Shown here: positions 16,608 through 24,502 of the stretch, piece after piece
Position numbering within the stretch: position 1 is the first letter of the stretch
Layout: each line of letters starts with the position of its first letter
NCBI RefSeq assembly: GCF_009696045.1
Contig: NZ_VUMT01000001.1
Location: 124,001 to 188,000 of the forward strand
Direction: 5' to 3'
DNA: 64,000 nucleotides
Origin: Velocimicrobium porci
Lineage (GTDB): Bacteria; Bacillota; Clostridia; Lachnospirales; Lachnospiraceae
Notes under the pieces: model-generated
Seen by the model: only the letters and a program-made list of their open reading frames with translations
The model's database searches: none
Told to the model about the DNA's origin: nothing
Made by a program: the position numbers and the translations under genes

Positions 16608-16689
16608 AGTTCTATCCTTGCCTAAACCGCCCTGCCTCATACTAAAAGACAAGTATCAGCATTATCCTTTCTTTTATTTCTTTACTTAT

Positions 16690-16718
16690 ATTATATAGTT
16701 TAAAATATCGAATAGCAA
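16690..16718 (-). promoter_or_regulatory. Promoter of the Rrf2 regulator gene
   Basis: Minus strand: TTGCTA (16713-16718), 17-bp spacer, TATAAT (16690-16695). A dyad ATACT-N8-AGTAT lies in the leader between this promoter and the start codon. Confidence 0.65.
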
Positions 16719-16779
16719 TACAGGCATTTTTTATTTTTTTTTGCATATAGTATTGGTAAAACAATAATTAGGAGTTCTT

Positions 16780-17244
16780 ATGGTTCAAAAACATTCCTTT
16801 TTAAATCACCACACCATTGAAATGATGAAAACTGCCCTTCCATATATGAATCCACAGGCTCAAAAGTCCATTGAAGTTCTCGTAAAGACAGAAGAACTGT
16901 TAGATACCGTTCATGTACTGGAACAGCCTAGCGAACTATCTGCCTGTAATGTGAATAAAGAACCATTTGATATGGAAGCTATGCTTCTGCAAATGAAGCA
17001 AGTCGGTACAAAAAAAGAACAGGAAACAATCGACAGTCTGCTAAACTTTATGAAAATGCAGAAACTTCTTCAAGCATATAGTCTTTTTATAAACAAAAAA
17101 CAGACTACCGATTCCAATTCTGAAACAAAAGATGCTTCTGGCTCTCAGGATACGTTAATGGAATTTCTTATGTCACAACTTAGTCCCGAGCAAAAATCAA
17201 ACTTTGAGAATATTAATTTAGTATTAAATGCAATGAACAATTAG
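16780..17244 (+). CDS. Small uncharacterised protein (154 aa)
   Basis: A cytosolic, mostly helical protein with a good ribosome site (AGGAGTTCTT before the ATG). It has no signal peptide or membrane segment. A Lys/Gln/Glu-rich middle is followed by a Ser/Thr/Asp linker and an amphipathic end (LMEFLMSQLSPEQKSNFENI). I do not recognise a family. It is followed after 10 bp by another small unknown gene and then a terminator, so the two form a bicistronic unit. It is divergent from the Rrf2 regulator. Confidence 0.75.
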   Translation: MVQKHSFLNHHTIEMMKTALPYMNPQAQKSIEVLVKTEELLDTVHVLEQPSELSACNVNKEPFDMEAMLLQMKQVGTKKEQETIDSLLNFMKMQKLLQAYSLFINKKQTTDSNSETKDASGSQDTLMEFLMSQLSPEQKSNFENINLVLNAMNN

Positions 17245-17254
17245 GAGGAATTAT

Positions 17255-17536
17255 ATGAATGATATGACATGGCTACATAATGAAGCCTTGAAAAATATTG
17301 ATCCACAAAAAATGGAAGTCATTAACAATCTGGTAAAAGAAACAAACGGCAAACCAATCGCCCAATCCATTCCTTATTTAATGAAAGCCAACAAAGAACT
17401 TAGTAAAAAAGGATTAGAATTTACACCCGATGAAACTGCATTAATTATGGAAATTCTCACAAAGGATATGACCATTGCTGAAAAAGAACAGGTAAAAAAG
17501 ATGCAGACGCTTATCAATTCTCAATTAAAAAAATAA
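17255..17536 (+). CDS. Small uncharacterised protein (93 aa)
   Basis: Second gene of the pair, with TAGGAGGAA seven bases upstream of the ATG. An all-helical, Lys-rich cytosolic protein. Its middle, LTPDETALIMEIL-like (actual EFTPDETALIMEILTKDM), resembles the preceding protein's LSPEQKSNFENINL and hints at distant kinship. There are no Cys residues and no known motif. The terminator follows within 15 bp, so this ends the transcript. Confidence 0.75.
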   Translation: MNDMTWLHNEALKNIDPQKMEVINNLVKETNGKPIAQSIPYLMKANKELSKKGLEFTPDETALIMEILTKDMTIAEKEQVKKMQTLINSQLKK

Positions 17537-17547
17537 AAAAAGAAACC

Positions 17548-17590
17548 AGAAATCAGAGTCCAACTATTGATTCTGATTTCTTTTTTTATT
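17548..17590 (+). terminator. Terminator of the two small genes
   Basis: AGAAATCAGA (17548-17557) pairs with TCTGATTTCT (17572-17581), followed by a long T run. Confidence 0.85.
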
Positions 17591-17671
17591 TTTTTACAAT
17601 TAATTGTTGCATCTTGCCAAAATCTTATTATAATAATAATTACGTTTAAAAGACATGGAGGTAGAAAAACT

Positions 17672-18253
17672 ATGAAAACAATTCGATTGGCTACATTAGA
17701 AGATGCTGAAAGAATACTGGAAATCTATAATCCTTTTATCACAAATACAACGGTTACATTTGAATATGAACCGCTTAATGTAGAAGATTTCAGGCAGCGA
17801 ATGCAAACGATTATGTCTAAATATCCTTTTATTGTATGTGAAATTGACAATCAGATTGCCGGATATGCTTATTGTAGCCCTTTTAACCCCCGTGCGGCTT
17901 ACTCTTGGGATTGCGACAGCTCCATTTATGTTGATCCATCTTTTCACGGAAATGGAATTGGACGCTTTCTATATGAATCACTATTTAAGATTATGAAAGA
18001 ACTTGGCTATTATAATATTTACGCTCTTGTGACAGATCCTAATCCAACCAGCCTGGCATTTCATAAACGGCTTGGATTCATTCTTGAAGGCTTTCACGAG
18101 GCTGCCGGTTATAAATTCAACCGCTGGCTTGGAATTAACCGATTGGTAAAACGGATTGGAGATTTTGATAAAACACCAGAACGAGTAAAATCCATTCAAG
18201 AGGTTGATATCAATTCTTTGATTGGAATGTGTAATCAAAATTACCAAAAATAG
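17672..18253 (+). CDS. GNAT acetyltransferase, phosphinothricin-acetyltransferase-like
   Basis: 193 residues from the ATG at 17672 with GGAGG ten bases upstream; an earlier in-frame ATG at 17567 lies in the preceding terminator and is rejected. The GNAT acetyl-CoA motif appears as FHGNGIGRFLYESLF (about residues 91-105). DPNPTSLAFHKRLGF and the C-terminal GYKFNRW are typical of the Pat/Bar/YncA subgroup, which acetylates small amines or methionine sulfone-like substrates. The actual substrate is unknown. It is a single gene, closed by a bidirectional terminator. Confidence 0.85.
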   Translation: MKTIRLATLEDAERILEIYNPFITNTTVTFEYEPLNVEDFRQRMQTIMSKYPFIVCEIDNQIAGYAYCSPFNPRAAYSWDCDSSIYVDPSFHGNGIGRFLYESLFKIMKELGYYNIYALVTDPNPTSLAFHKRLGFILEGFHEAAGYKFNRWLGINRLVKRIGDFDKTPERVKSIQEVDINSLIGMCNQNYQK

Positions 18254-18270
18254 TAAATTTTGTCAAAAAA

Positions 18271-18305
18271 ACGGTTGAAGATCCAAATTACAGTTCTTCA
18301 GCCGT
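18271..18305. terminator. Bidirectional terminator between the GNAT gene and second cysK
   Basis: ACGGTTGAAGA pairs with TCTTCAGCCGT (one G-T). An A7 run precedes it, giving T7 on the minus strand, and TTTCTTATT follows on the plus strand. Confidence 0.75.
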
Positions 18306-18311
18306 TTCTTA

Positions 18312-19253
18312 TTATCCTATACAATTCGCAAATAATTCTGTTGACAAATATCTTTCCCCGGAATCCGGAAGTATAATAACGATATTTTTTCCTTTATTTT
18401 CATCCCTTTTTGCCAGTTTCACTGCTGCACAAACAGCGGCGCCCGCTGAAATTCCAACAAGGACACCGTCGGATTTCGCAATTTTTCTGGAAGTATCCAT
18501 TGCTTCCTCGCCGCCAATTTTAATAATTTCATCTACAATTGAAGTATCCATTACTTTCGGAATAAATCCGGCTCCAATTCCTTGTAATTTATGTGCTCCT
18601 GCCGGCTCTCCTGACAATACAGCAGAAGTATCCGGTTCAACTGCAACAACTTGAATATTAGGATTTTTTGCTTTTAATGCTTTTCCTGTTCCAGTTAATG
18701 TACCACCTGTTCCAACACCTGCGACTAATATATCAATTGCACCGTCTGTATCTTTCCATATTTCCTCTGCTGTCGTTTCCATATGTATTTTAGGATTTGC
18801 TTTATTTTCAAATTGCTGAGGAATAAACGCATTTCCATACTCTTCCTTCAACTCTTCTGCTTTTCTTATCGAGCCTGCCATTCCCTCTTGTCCGGGTGTC
18901 AGAACAACTTCTGCACCTAATGCCGCTACAATTCTCTGACGCTCCACTGACATTGTATCCGGCATCGTTAGAATAAGTCTAAGACCTTTTACAGCAGCAA
19001 CAAACGCCAATCCAATCCCAGTATTTCCACTCGTTGGCTCAATTAAAACTGTATCTTTATCAATTTTCCCCTCTTTGATTCCTTCTTCAACCATTGCGTA
19101 TGCAACCCGGTCTTTAATACTTCCAAGCGGATTAAAATATTCTACCTTTGCTAAAAGAGTCGCATCCAAATTTTCTTGTTTCTCAAAATTTGTTAATTCT
19201 AACAACGGTGTATTTCCAATTAATTCAATCAATGATTTCGCAATTTTTGACAT
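18312..19253 (-). CDS. cysK: Cysteine synthase, second copy
   Basis: 313-residue OASS paralogue of the protein at 15-16 kb. NPLGSIKDRVAYAM holds the PLP Lys, [12 protein letters not shown] the substrate loop, GVGTGGTLTGTGKAL the phosphate loop and GISAGAAVCAAVKL the C-terminal site. The two copies differ clearly along their length, so this is an old duplication or separate acquisition. The start at 19253 follows GAGGAGA. It has its own TTGACA promoter and no adjacent regulator, so the two copies are probably expressed under different conditions. Confidence 0.92.
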   Translation of the reverse strand: MSKIAKSLIELIGNTPLLELTNFEKQENLDATLLAKVEYFNPLGSIKDRVAYAMVEEGIKEGKIDKDTVLIEPTSGNTGIGLAFVAAVKGLRLILTMPDTMSVERQRIVAALGAEVVLTPGQEGMAGSIRKAEELKEEYGNAFIPQQFENKANPKIHMETTAEEIWKDTDGAIDILVAGVGTGGTLTGTGKALKAKNPNIQVVAVEPDTSAVLSGEPAGAHKLQGIGAGFIPKVMDTSIVDEIIKIGGEEAMDTSRKIAKSDGVLVGISAGAAVCAAVKLAKRDENKGKNIVIILPDSGERYLSTELFANCIG

Positions 19254-19283
19254 CTTTTCTCTCCTCTTTTCTTTGTTATGCTT

Positions 19284-19312
19284 TTTATACTCCTATTTTT
19301 TCCCCTTGTCAA
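19284..19312 (-). promoter_or_regulatory. Promoter of the second cysK
   Basis: Minus strand: TTGACA (19307-19312), 17-bp spacer, TATAAA (19284-19289). Confidence 0.75.
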
Positions 19313-19428
19313 TCTTACGAATAAAAATTTCATATATTTTTTCTCTTAACAAATCTCTATTTTGCCGATATACTATTATATGTCAAAAACAAATATTTTA
19401 TAATGTTAAGATAAATGAGGTGTAATTC

Positions 19429-21315
19429 ATGAGTATTTCCAGTAATCGAATATCATCTTCCCAACCTGCAATTAACCAGACATCAACTAACAAAGCTTCT
19501 ACCAGATCCGTTGGAAGCTTAAGTAATTACGCTACTTCCACTCCTGCCAAACAAATATCGGTCGGAGAAGTAATCAAAGGAGAAGTAACTGACTTAAGAA
19601 ATAATGAAGTTACTGTCACACTAGAAGACAATACTGTCGTAACCGGGCATTTAGAAAATGGAGAACAACTTGCAATTGGTGATATGGCAGCATTTCGAAT
19701 TAAAGATATATCTATCAACGGAATTGTTTTAGAAGCACTTCCAAAAAGCCAGGCACTAATTGAAAATAGTACAATAACCAAAGCACTAGAAGAAGCCGGA
19801 TTACCTAAAAATGATAAAAACAGATTAATTGTCCATGAGCTTATGAAGCAGGGAATGCCTATAAATAAGCAAAGTATCCAATCCATTTTGATACAATCTT
19901 ATACACACAAAACACTTGATATCAGTACCATTGTGCTAATGGCAAAACATCATATATCCATGGAAAATGGTGCAGGAGAACAACTGCAAAACCATATCAA
20001 CAATACTCACTCCATGATTCCGGAAATTAAACAGCTTGCTGAATTGGTAACCGATTTTTTTGAAGAACAGCTTCCTTTCTTTTCCACAGAGCAAACTGTA
20101 TTATTGGGAAAAGAGATGCTACAGATTGTTTTATCAAACGAAAGTCCAAACTTTCATGCTCAAAAAACTCCAGACCTTTCTTTTCTTTCAATAAGTCAAA
20201 GAGAGGAATTAACCGAGCTGTTAGAATCTTTCTCACTTGATGAAATTCAGAAAAATGATGTTTTAAATGGTTCAATTTCACTTCGGGATGCAAAAAATCT
20301 GATTCTTCTTAATATGGAATCGGCAAAAGAACTTGATTTTCAAAAGCAAGAAGAACTGCGAAATTCAATAATAGAAGAAGCGGAACATTCTAATGTTCCC
20401 GTTGATGAAGCCGTACTAGAGCAAGAACTATCTTCTTTGCCAAAAACAATCGACCTTTTTGATTCTCCGATTGTAAAATCAATTTTTGAATCCTATCATA
20501 ATTACCAGCTAGATCAAAATGAGCTGGCGGCTTTTTTACAGCCAGAAGAAATAAAAAAACTTGGAGAATTACTGGAAAACTTTCCTATTAGTCCAACTTT
20601 AAAAGAACTCATTTCTTCTGGAGATGCATCGGTAAAAGAAGTGCTGACAACTTTAAAAAATGTTCTCTCTTTTACTCCTGCCAATGAAACCAAAGAGCTA
20701 TTCCATTCAAAAGAATTCCTTAAAATCTTTCAGACTTTTCTTCTTTCTGAATGGACACTGACTCCAAAAGATTTAAAAGACCCACAAAAAATGAACTCTT
20801 TTTATGACAAGATGTACCAACAGCTTGAACATTTAAGCAAATTAAATCTTGGAAGAGGTTCTGGCGAAACGGCTTCCAATTCTTTAAAACAGAACCTATT
20901 ATTTACACAAACATTAAATGATATATTTACTTATATTCCACTTCCGCTCCGCTTAAAGGAACAACTGACACAAGCGGATTTATATGTTTATACGAAAAAA
21001 AAGGATTTAGCAGCCAATTCCTCTAATTTAAGTGTACTATTACATTTAGACATGGAGTTTCTAGGTTCCTTGGATATTCATCTTACCTTAAATAACAATC
21101 GAATTAATGCTAAATTTTATTCCGAAGAGGAAAACACAAAACAACTTCTACTCAATAATATTGCTGATTTGGAACATAATCTGAATGAAAAAGGATATCT
21201 ATTCCAGTCTGAATTTTCCATTCAAGAAAAATCAGTTGATATTGTAAAAGATTTTATGGAACAGGGTGTTAAATCAACTTCCCTAAAACGCTACACATTT
21301 GATATCAGAGCTTAG
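19429..21315 (+). CDS. FliK-like flagellar hook-length-control domain protein
   Basis: 628 residues. A Ser/Thr/Asn-rich N-terminus (about 1-40) is followed by a small beta-domain (VGEVIKGEVTDLRNNEVTVT, about 45-110) and a long helical middle. The C-terminal domain (about 530-628) reads LSVLLHLDMEFLGSLDIHL, then KFYSEEENTKQLLLNNIADLEHNL; this is the Flg_hook pattern of FliK C-termini. No other flagellar gene is in the window, so it may serve a flagellum encoded elsewhere or be an orphan. The start follows GAGGTG. The HAD phosphatase gene follows after 25 bp and is probably cotranscribed. Confidence 0.65.
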   Translation: MSISSNRISSSQPAINQTSTNKASTRSVGSLSNYATSTPAKQISVGEVIKGEVTDLRNNEVTVTLEDNTVVTGHLENGEQLAIGDMAAFRIKDISINGIVLEALPKSQALIENSTITKALEEAGLPKNDKNRLIVHELMKQGMPINKQSIQSILIQSYTHKTLDISTIVLMAKHHISMENGAGEQLQNHINNTHSMIPEIKQLAELVTDFFEEQLPFFSTEQTVLLGKEMLQIVLSNESPNFHAQKTPDLSFLSISQREELTELLESFSLDEIQKNDVLNGSISLRDAKNLILLNMESAKELDFQKQEELRNSIIEEAEHSNVPVDEAVLEQELSSLPKTIDLFDSPIVKSIFESYHNYQLDQNELAAFLQPEEIKKLGELLENFPISPTLKELISSGDASVKEVLTTLKNVLSFTPANETKELFHSKEFLKIFQTFLLSEWTLTPKDLKDPQKMNSFYDKMYQQLEHLSKLNLGRGSGETASNSLKQNLLFTQTLNDIFTYIPLPLRLKEQLTQADLYVYTKKKDLAANSSNLSVLLHLDMEFLGSLDIHLTLNNNRINAKFYSEEENTKQLLLNNIADLEHNLNEKGYLFQSEFSIQEKSVDIVKDFMEQGVKSTSLKRYTFDIRA

Positions 21316-21340
21316 TATAATTTTACATTTGGAGGATTTT

Positions 21341-21997
21341 ATGTATCATACATTACTATTTGATTTAGACGGAACGATTATCAATTCAAAAGAAGGAATT
21401 ACAAAAAGTGCCCAGTATGCTTTATCCTTTTTTGATATTCATGAATCCGATTTAGATAAATTGGAAGTATTTATCGGTCCGCCACTTGGTCAGTCATTTC
21501 AAGAATATTATCACTTATCAGACGAACAGACAAAAAAAGCGGTTACTCTCTTCCGTGAACGCTACGCTTCCATCGGTGTTTACGAAAATGAAGTATATGA
21601 TGGGATTGAAGACTTGCTTGCCTCATTAAAAGAAACCGGAAAGAAGATAGCTTTGGCAACCTCAAAGCCTGAAAACTTTGCAATTGCAATTTTAGAAAAA
21701 TATAATCTTTCTTCTTATTTTGACCTTATTGTTGGAAGTAAATTAGATGGAAGCAGAGATTCAAAAAAAGAGGTGATAGAAGAAGTTTTCCACCGCCTTT
21801 CCTACTCTGAAACAGACAGGAAGGAATGTATTATGATTGGCGACAGAAAGCATGATATTTTAGGCGCTGCTGCCTGTAATATAGATTCCATTGGCGTTCG
21901 TTACGGATTTTCAACCGGGCAGGAATTGGAAGAAACTAATGCGACTTTCGTTCTCGAATCGGTACAAGAATTAAAGCAGTTCCTGCTTACCCATTAA
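21341..21997 (+). CDS. HAD-superfamily hydrolase, phosphoglycolate-phosphatase-like
   Basis: 218 residues from the ATG at 21341 with GGAGG seven bases upstream; an in-frame start at 21299 would overlap the previous gene and lacks a site. Motif I is LFDLDGTIINS, motif II LATSKP, motif III Lys in SRDSKKEV and motif IV MIGDRKHDILGA. The alpha-helical cap after motif I (about residues 15-80, VFIGPPLGQSF) places it in the PGP/5'-nucleotidase (Gph/YfnB) subgroup. It dephosphorylates a small phosphometabolite, but which one cannot be told. Confidence 0.88.
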   Translation: MYHTLLFDLDGTIINSKEGITKSAQYALSFFDIHESDLDKLEVFIGPPLGQSFQEYYHLSDEQTKKAVTLFRERYASIGVYENEVYDGIEDLLASLKETGKKIALATSKPENFAIAILEKYNLSSYFDLIVGSKLDGSRDSKKEVIEEVFHRLSYSETDRKECIMIGDRKHDILGAAACNIDSIGVRYGFSTGQELEETNATFVLESVQELKQFLLTH

Positions 21998-22033
21998 CAG
22001 AAAAAATTATCATTATCCAATAACTAACTCAAA

Positions 22034-22119
22034 AGTCTGTTGAAAGTACATGCACAGATATGATTTTTGTTAGAGGAATAACAAATACATCATATAATTG
22101 CTTCAATTTTCAACAGACT
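22034..22119. terminator. Long structured hairpin between convergent HAD and mntP genes
   Basis: Perfect 12-bp arms AGTCTGTTGAAA (22034-22045) and TTTCAACAGACT (22108-22119). Inside are an ATATGA / TCATAT pairing and a TTTGTTA / TAACAAA tip (22066-22085). It can act as a terminator on both strands. Confidence 0.65.
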
Positions 22120-22128
22120 CTTTCTTCT

Positions 22129-22692
22129 TTACAATACTTGCAGATGCTCAAGCAAAATCTTTGTACCAATCAAAACCAGTATAGCTCCGCCTGCAAATTC
22201 TGCTTTATTTTTATATTTTACCCCAAACTGATTTCCAATTAAAACTCCTATAATCGCAAGCACCATAGTTATAATTCCAATAATAGAAATTGCCTCTATT
22301 ATATTTGTTTTTAAAAATGCAAATGTTACTCCAACTGCAAGCGCATCAATGCTTGTTGCAATCGCAAGCATTAATATTTCTTTTAAATCAACTTTTATTT
22401 CTTCACATTCCACTTCCTCTGACCGGCGTGATTCCAATATCATATTTCCTCCAATAAACGCCAAAAGTCCAAATGCAATCCAATGATCAACGCTCGTAAT
22501 ATATTGTTCAAATTGCTGACCTAAAAGCCAGCCAAGAAGTGGCATCAATGCCTGAAAACCACCAAAAAAGGCAGCAATAATCAGCGTATATTTATAGTCT
22601 ACCTTTTTCATATTTAATCCCTTACAGACTGACACCGCAAAAGCGTCCATTGCTAAACCAATTCCAATTAAAGAAAGTTGAATAAAATCCAT
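22129..22692 (-). CDS. mntP: Manganese efflux pump MntP
   Basis: 187-residue inner-membrane Mn2+ exporter with six predicted membrane segments in two repeats. GLAMDAFAVSVCKGL near residue 13 and ATSIDALAVGVTFAF near residue 112 hold the paired Asp motifs of the MntP/YebN family. The cytoplasmic loop (ESRRSEEVECEEIKVD) is acidic. The start at 22692 follows GGAGGAG. The 5' leader carries a yybP-ykoY manganese riboswitch and a hairpin terminator, so export should rise when Mn2+ is abundant. It is convergent with the HAD gene. Confidence 0.92.
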   Translation of the reverse strand: MDFIQLSLIGIGLAMDAFAVSVCKGLNMKKVDYKYTLIIAAFFGGFQALMPLLGWLLGQQFEQYITSVDHWIAFGLLAFIGGNMILESRRSEEVECEEIKVDLKEILMLAIATSIDALAVGVTFAFLKTNIIEAISIIGIITMVLAIIGVLIGNQFGVKYKNKAEFAGGAILVLIGTKILLEHLQVL

Positions 22693-22734
22693 TTTTCTCC
22701 TCCGTATTCTCTAAATAATATTATATGAAACCAG

Positions 22735-22839
22735 GGTCAAAAGGTCATGCTTTTTGCAACAATACTCCTTTCGCATCTGTGCACATCCTCGCGGAGCGTT
22801 TTTGCTTTATAGGAGACGAAGTTTCCTATAAAGCAAAAA
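22735..22839. repeat. Dispersed element with long hairpin in the mntP leader
   Basis: A palindromic hairpin at 22799-22839 (perfect stem of about 18 bp with a GAA loop) is followed toward mntP by a GC-richer stretch to a GGGTCAAAAGGTCATG block at 22735-22755. A 28-bp core (22806-22833) recurs identically at 43810-43837. It lies between the riboswitch terminator and the mntP start and has no T-run of its own. Confidence 0.55.
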
Positions 22840-22845
22840 ATAAAG

Positions 22846-22876
22846 CAAAAAAGTCGGGTAACAAACTGTACCCGAC
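22846..22876 (-). terminator. Riboswitch-linked terminator in the mntP leader
   Basis: GTCGGGTA / TACCCGAC stem of 8 bp with an 8-nt loop, then TTTTTTGC on the minus strand. It lies about 40 nt after the manganese aptamer. A CTGTACC segment just after the aptamer could pair with GGTACAG in this stem and act as anti-terminator. Confidence 0.7.
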
Positions 22877-22917
22877 ATAATATCTTATCAAAAAACCCAG
22901 GTACAGCACTAAAACTG

Positions 22918-23003
22918 TACATGAGTCTTGTTATTTAATGCAAGCCAGACCATTTGGTCAGTATGTTGACTTACCACGTTTTCACGCCAACTACTCCTCA
23001 TGA
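22918..23003 (-). promoter_or_regulatory. yybP-ykoY manganese riboswitch aptamer
   Basis: On the minus strand the element starts CATGAGGAGTAG and ends CAAGACTCATG. CATGAG (22997-23002) pairs with CTCATG (22920-22925) as P1. The conserved loops GGAGTAG and GTCAACATA match the Mn2+-binding loops of the yybP-ykoY family, followed by a GACC-AAAT-GGTC arm. The downstream gene is mntP, the classic target of this riboswitch, and a promoter sits directly upstream. The identification rests on these motifs and context; no covariance search was run. Confidence 0.82.
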
Positions 23004-23011
23004 CTGTATCT

Positions 23012-23039
23012 ATTTTACCATATTTTTCGTTCTTGTCAA
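23012..23039 (-). promoter_or_regulatory. Promoter of the mntP riboswitch transcript
   Basis: Minus strand: TTGACA (23034-23039), 16-bp spacer, TAAAAT (23012-23017). The predicted start falls just before the aptamer. Confidence 0.75.
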
Positions 23040-23068
23040 GAAATTTTATCAATAAGCAATAACAGAGC

Positions 23069-24502
23069 TTATATTTCTTCTAATTCATTGAAAAGAATAT
23101 CGTTTACTGACGATGGATCGGCTTTCCCTTTCATTTCTTTCATTACCTGTCCGACAAGGTAACCGATTGCTTTCTTCTTTCCACTCTTATAATCTGCAAC
23201 TGACTGTGGATTTTTTTCAATAACTGCTTTAATAATTTCTTTCAGTTTATTCTCATCCTTCACTGTCTTTAAGCCATTTTTTTCAACATAACTTTTAGGA
23301 TCGATATCTTCAGAAAAAATAAGCTCAAAAACTTCTTTTGCAACAGTTCCTGTAATTTCTTTTTTCTCAACCAATTCAATCAAGTCAGCCAGATGAACTG
23401 CGGAAAAAGAGAGTTCCTCCGGTTCCATTTCCCGTTCATTTAATAATCGCATTGCTTCAACCATGAGCCAGTTAGATACTTTTTTTGGTTTCTTACAGAT
23501 TGCTACGGTTGTTTCAAATAAGTCTGCTAATTTTTTTGAACTTGTCAATATAGAAATATCATATTCTGGAATGTCGTATTCTTTTTTGTATCGAATCATT
23601 TTTTCATCGTGAAATTCCGGCTGGTTTCTTTTTACTTTCTCAATCCATTCTTCACTAATTATAATTGGTACAAGATCTGGTTCTGGAAAATAGCGATAAT
23701 CTTTTGCATCTTCCTTTGAACGCATTGGATAAGATAATTCTTTATTGTCATCCCATCTTCTTGTCTCTTTTATTACTTTATTCCCTGACTCAATCCGTTC
23801 AATTTGGCGTCTTGTTTCTCCTTCAATCGCACGTCTGATTGCTTTAAATGAATTCAAATTTTTCATTTCAGTTCTTGTCCCAAGCCTTTCCTCTCCAACT
23901 TCACGAACTGAAATATTCACATCTGCTCTCATAGATCCCTCTTGTAATTTACAGTCAGACGCACCAAGATATTGTATAAGCAGACGAAGTTTTTCCAAAT
24001 AAGCAATCACTTCATCACCAGAGCGCATATCCGGCTCGGATACAATCTCAATTAAAGGAACACCGGAACGATTGTAATCAATCAAAGAACTTTCTTCCCA
24101 TTCATCATGAATCAGTTTTCCTGCATCTTCTTCCATATGAATCTCATGAATTCCGATTCTCTTCTTGTTTCCTGCTGTTTCAATTTCCAGATATCCATCG
24201 TGACAAATTGGAAGATAGAGCTGGGAAATCTGATAGTTCTGAGGATTATCCGGATAAAAGTAATTTTTACGATCAAACTTACATTGTCTTGTAATCTCAC
24301 AATTTGTCGCAAGCCCTACCGCCATCGCATATTCAACAACCCGCTTATTAAGTACAGGAAGAGAACCCGGCATACCGGTACATACAGGACAGGTATGAGT
24401 ATTTGGCTCTCCCCCAAATTCTGTACTGCAAGCACAAAATATTTTCGTTTTCGTCGCAAGCTCTACATGAACTTCAAGTCCTATTACCGTTTCATACTGC
24501 AT
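23069..24502 (-). CDS. gatB: Asp/Glu-tRNA(Asn/Gln) amidotransferase subunit B
   Basis: Subunit of GatCAB, which amidates Glu-tRNA(Gln) and Asp-tRNA(Asn). 477 residues; the ATG at 24502 (MQYETVIGLEVHVEL) is chosen over a TTG at 24508 because GGAGGG lies seven bases before it. The cradle domain carries CSTEF...CPVCTGMPGSLPVLN (zinc-site Cys) and the kinase-like active site with DRKNYFYPDNPQNYQIS. The C-terminal YqeY-like tail ends SSVNDILFNELEE. It overlaps the gatA end by 11 bp, showing translational coupling. Confidence 0.95.
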   Translation of the reverse strand: MQYETVIGLEVHVELATKTKIFCACSTEFGGEPNTHTCPVCTGMPGSLPVLNKRVVEYAMAVGLATNCEITRQCKFDRKNYFYPDNPQNYQISQLYLPICHDGYLEIETAGNKKRIGIHEIHMEEDAGKLIHDEWEESSLIDYNRSGVPLIEIVSEPDMRSGDEVIAYLEKLRLLIQYLGASDCKLQEGSMRADVNISVREVGEERLGTRTEMKNLNSFKAIRRAIEGETRRQIERIESGNKVIKETRRWDDNKELSYPMRSKEDAKDYRYFPEPDLVPIIISEEWIEKVKRNQPEFHDEKMIRYKKEYDIPEYDISILTSSKKLADLFETTVAICKKPKKVSNWLMVEAMRLLNEREMEPEELSFSAVHLADLIELVEKKEITGTVAKEVFELIFSEDIDPKSYVEKNGLKTVKDENKLKEIIKAVIEKNPQSVADYKSGKKKAIGYLVGQVMKEMKGKADPSSVNDILFNELEEI

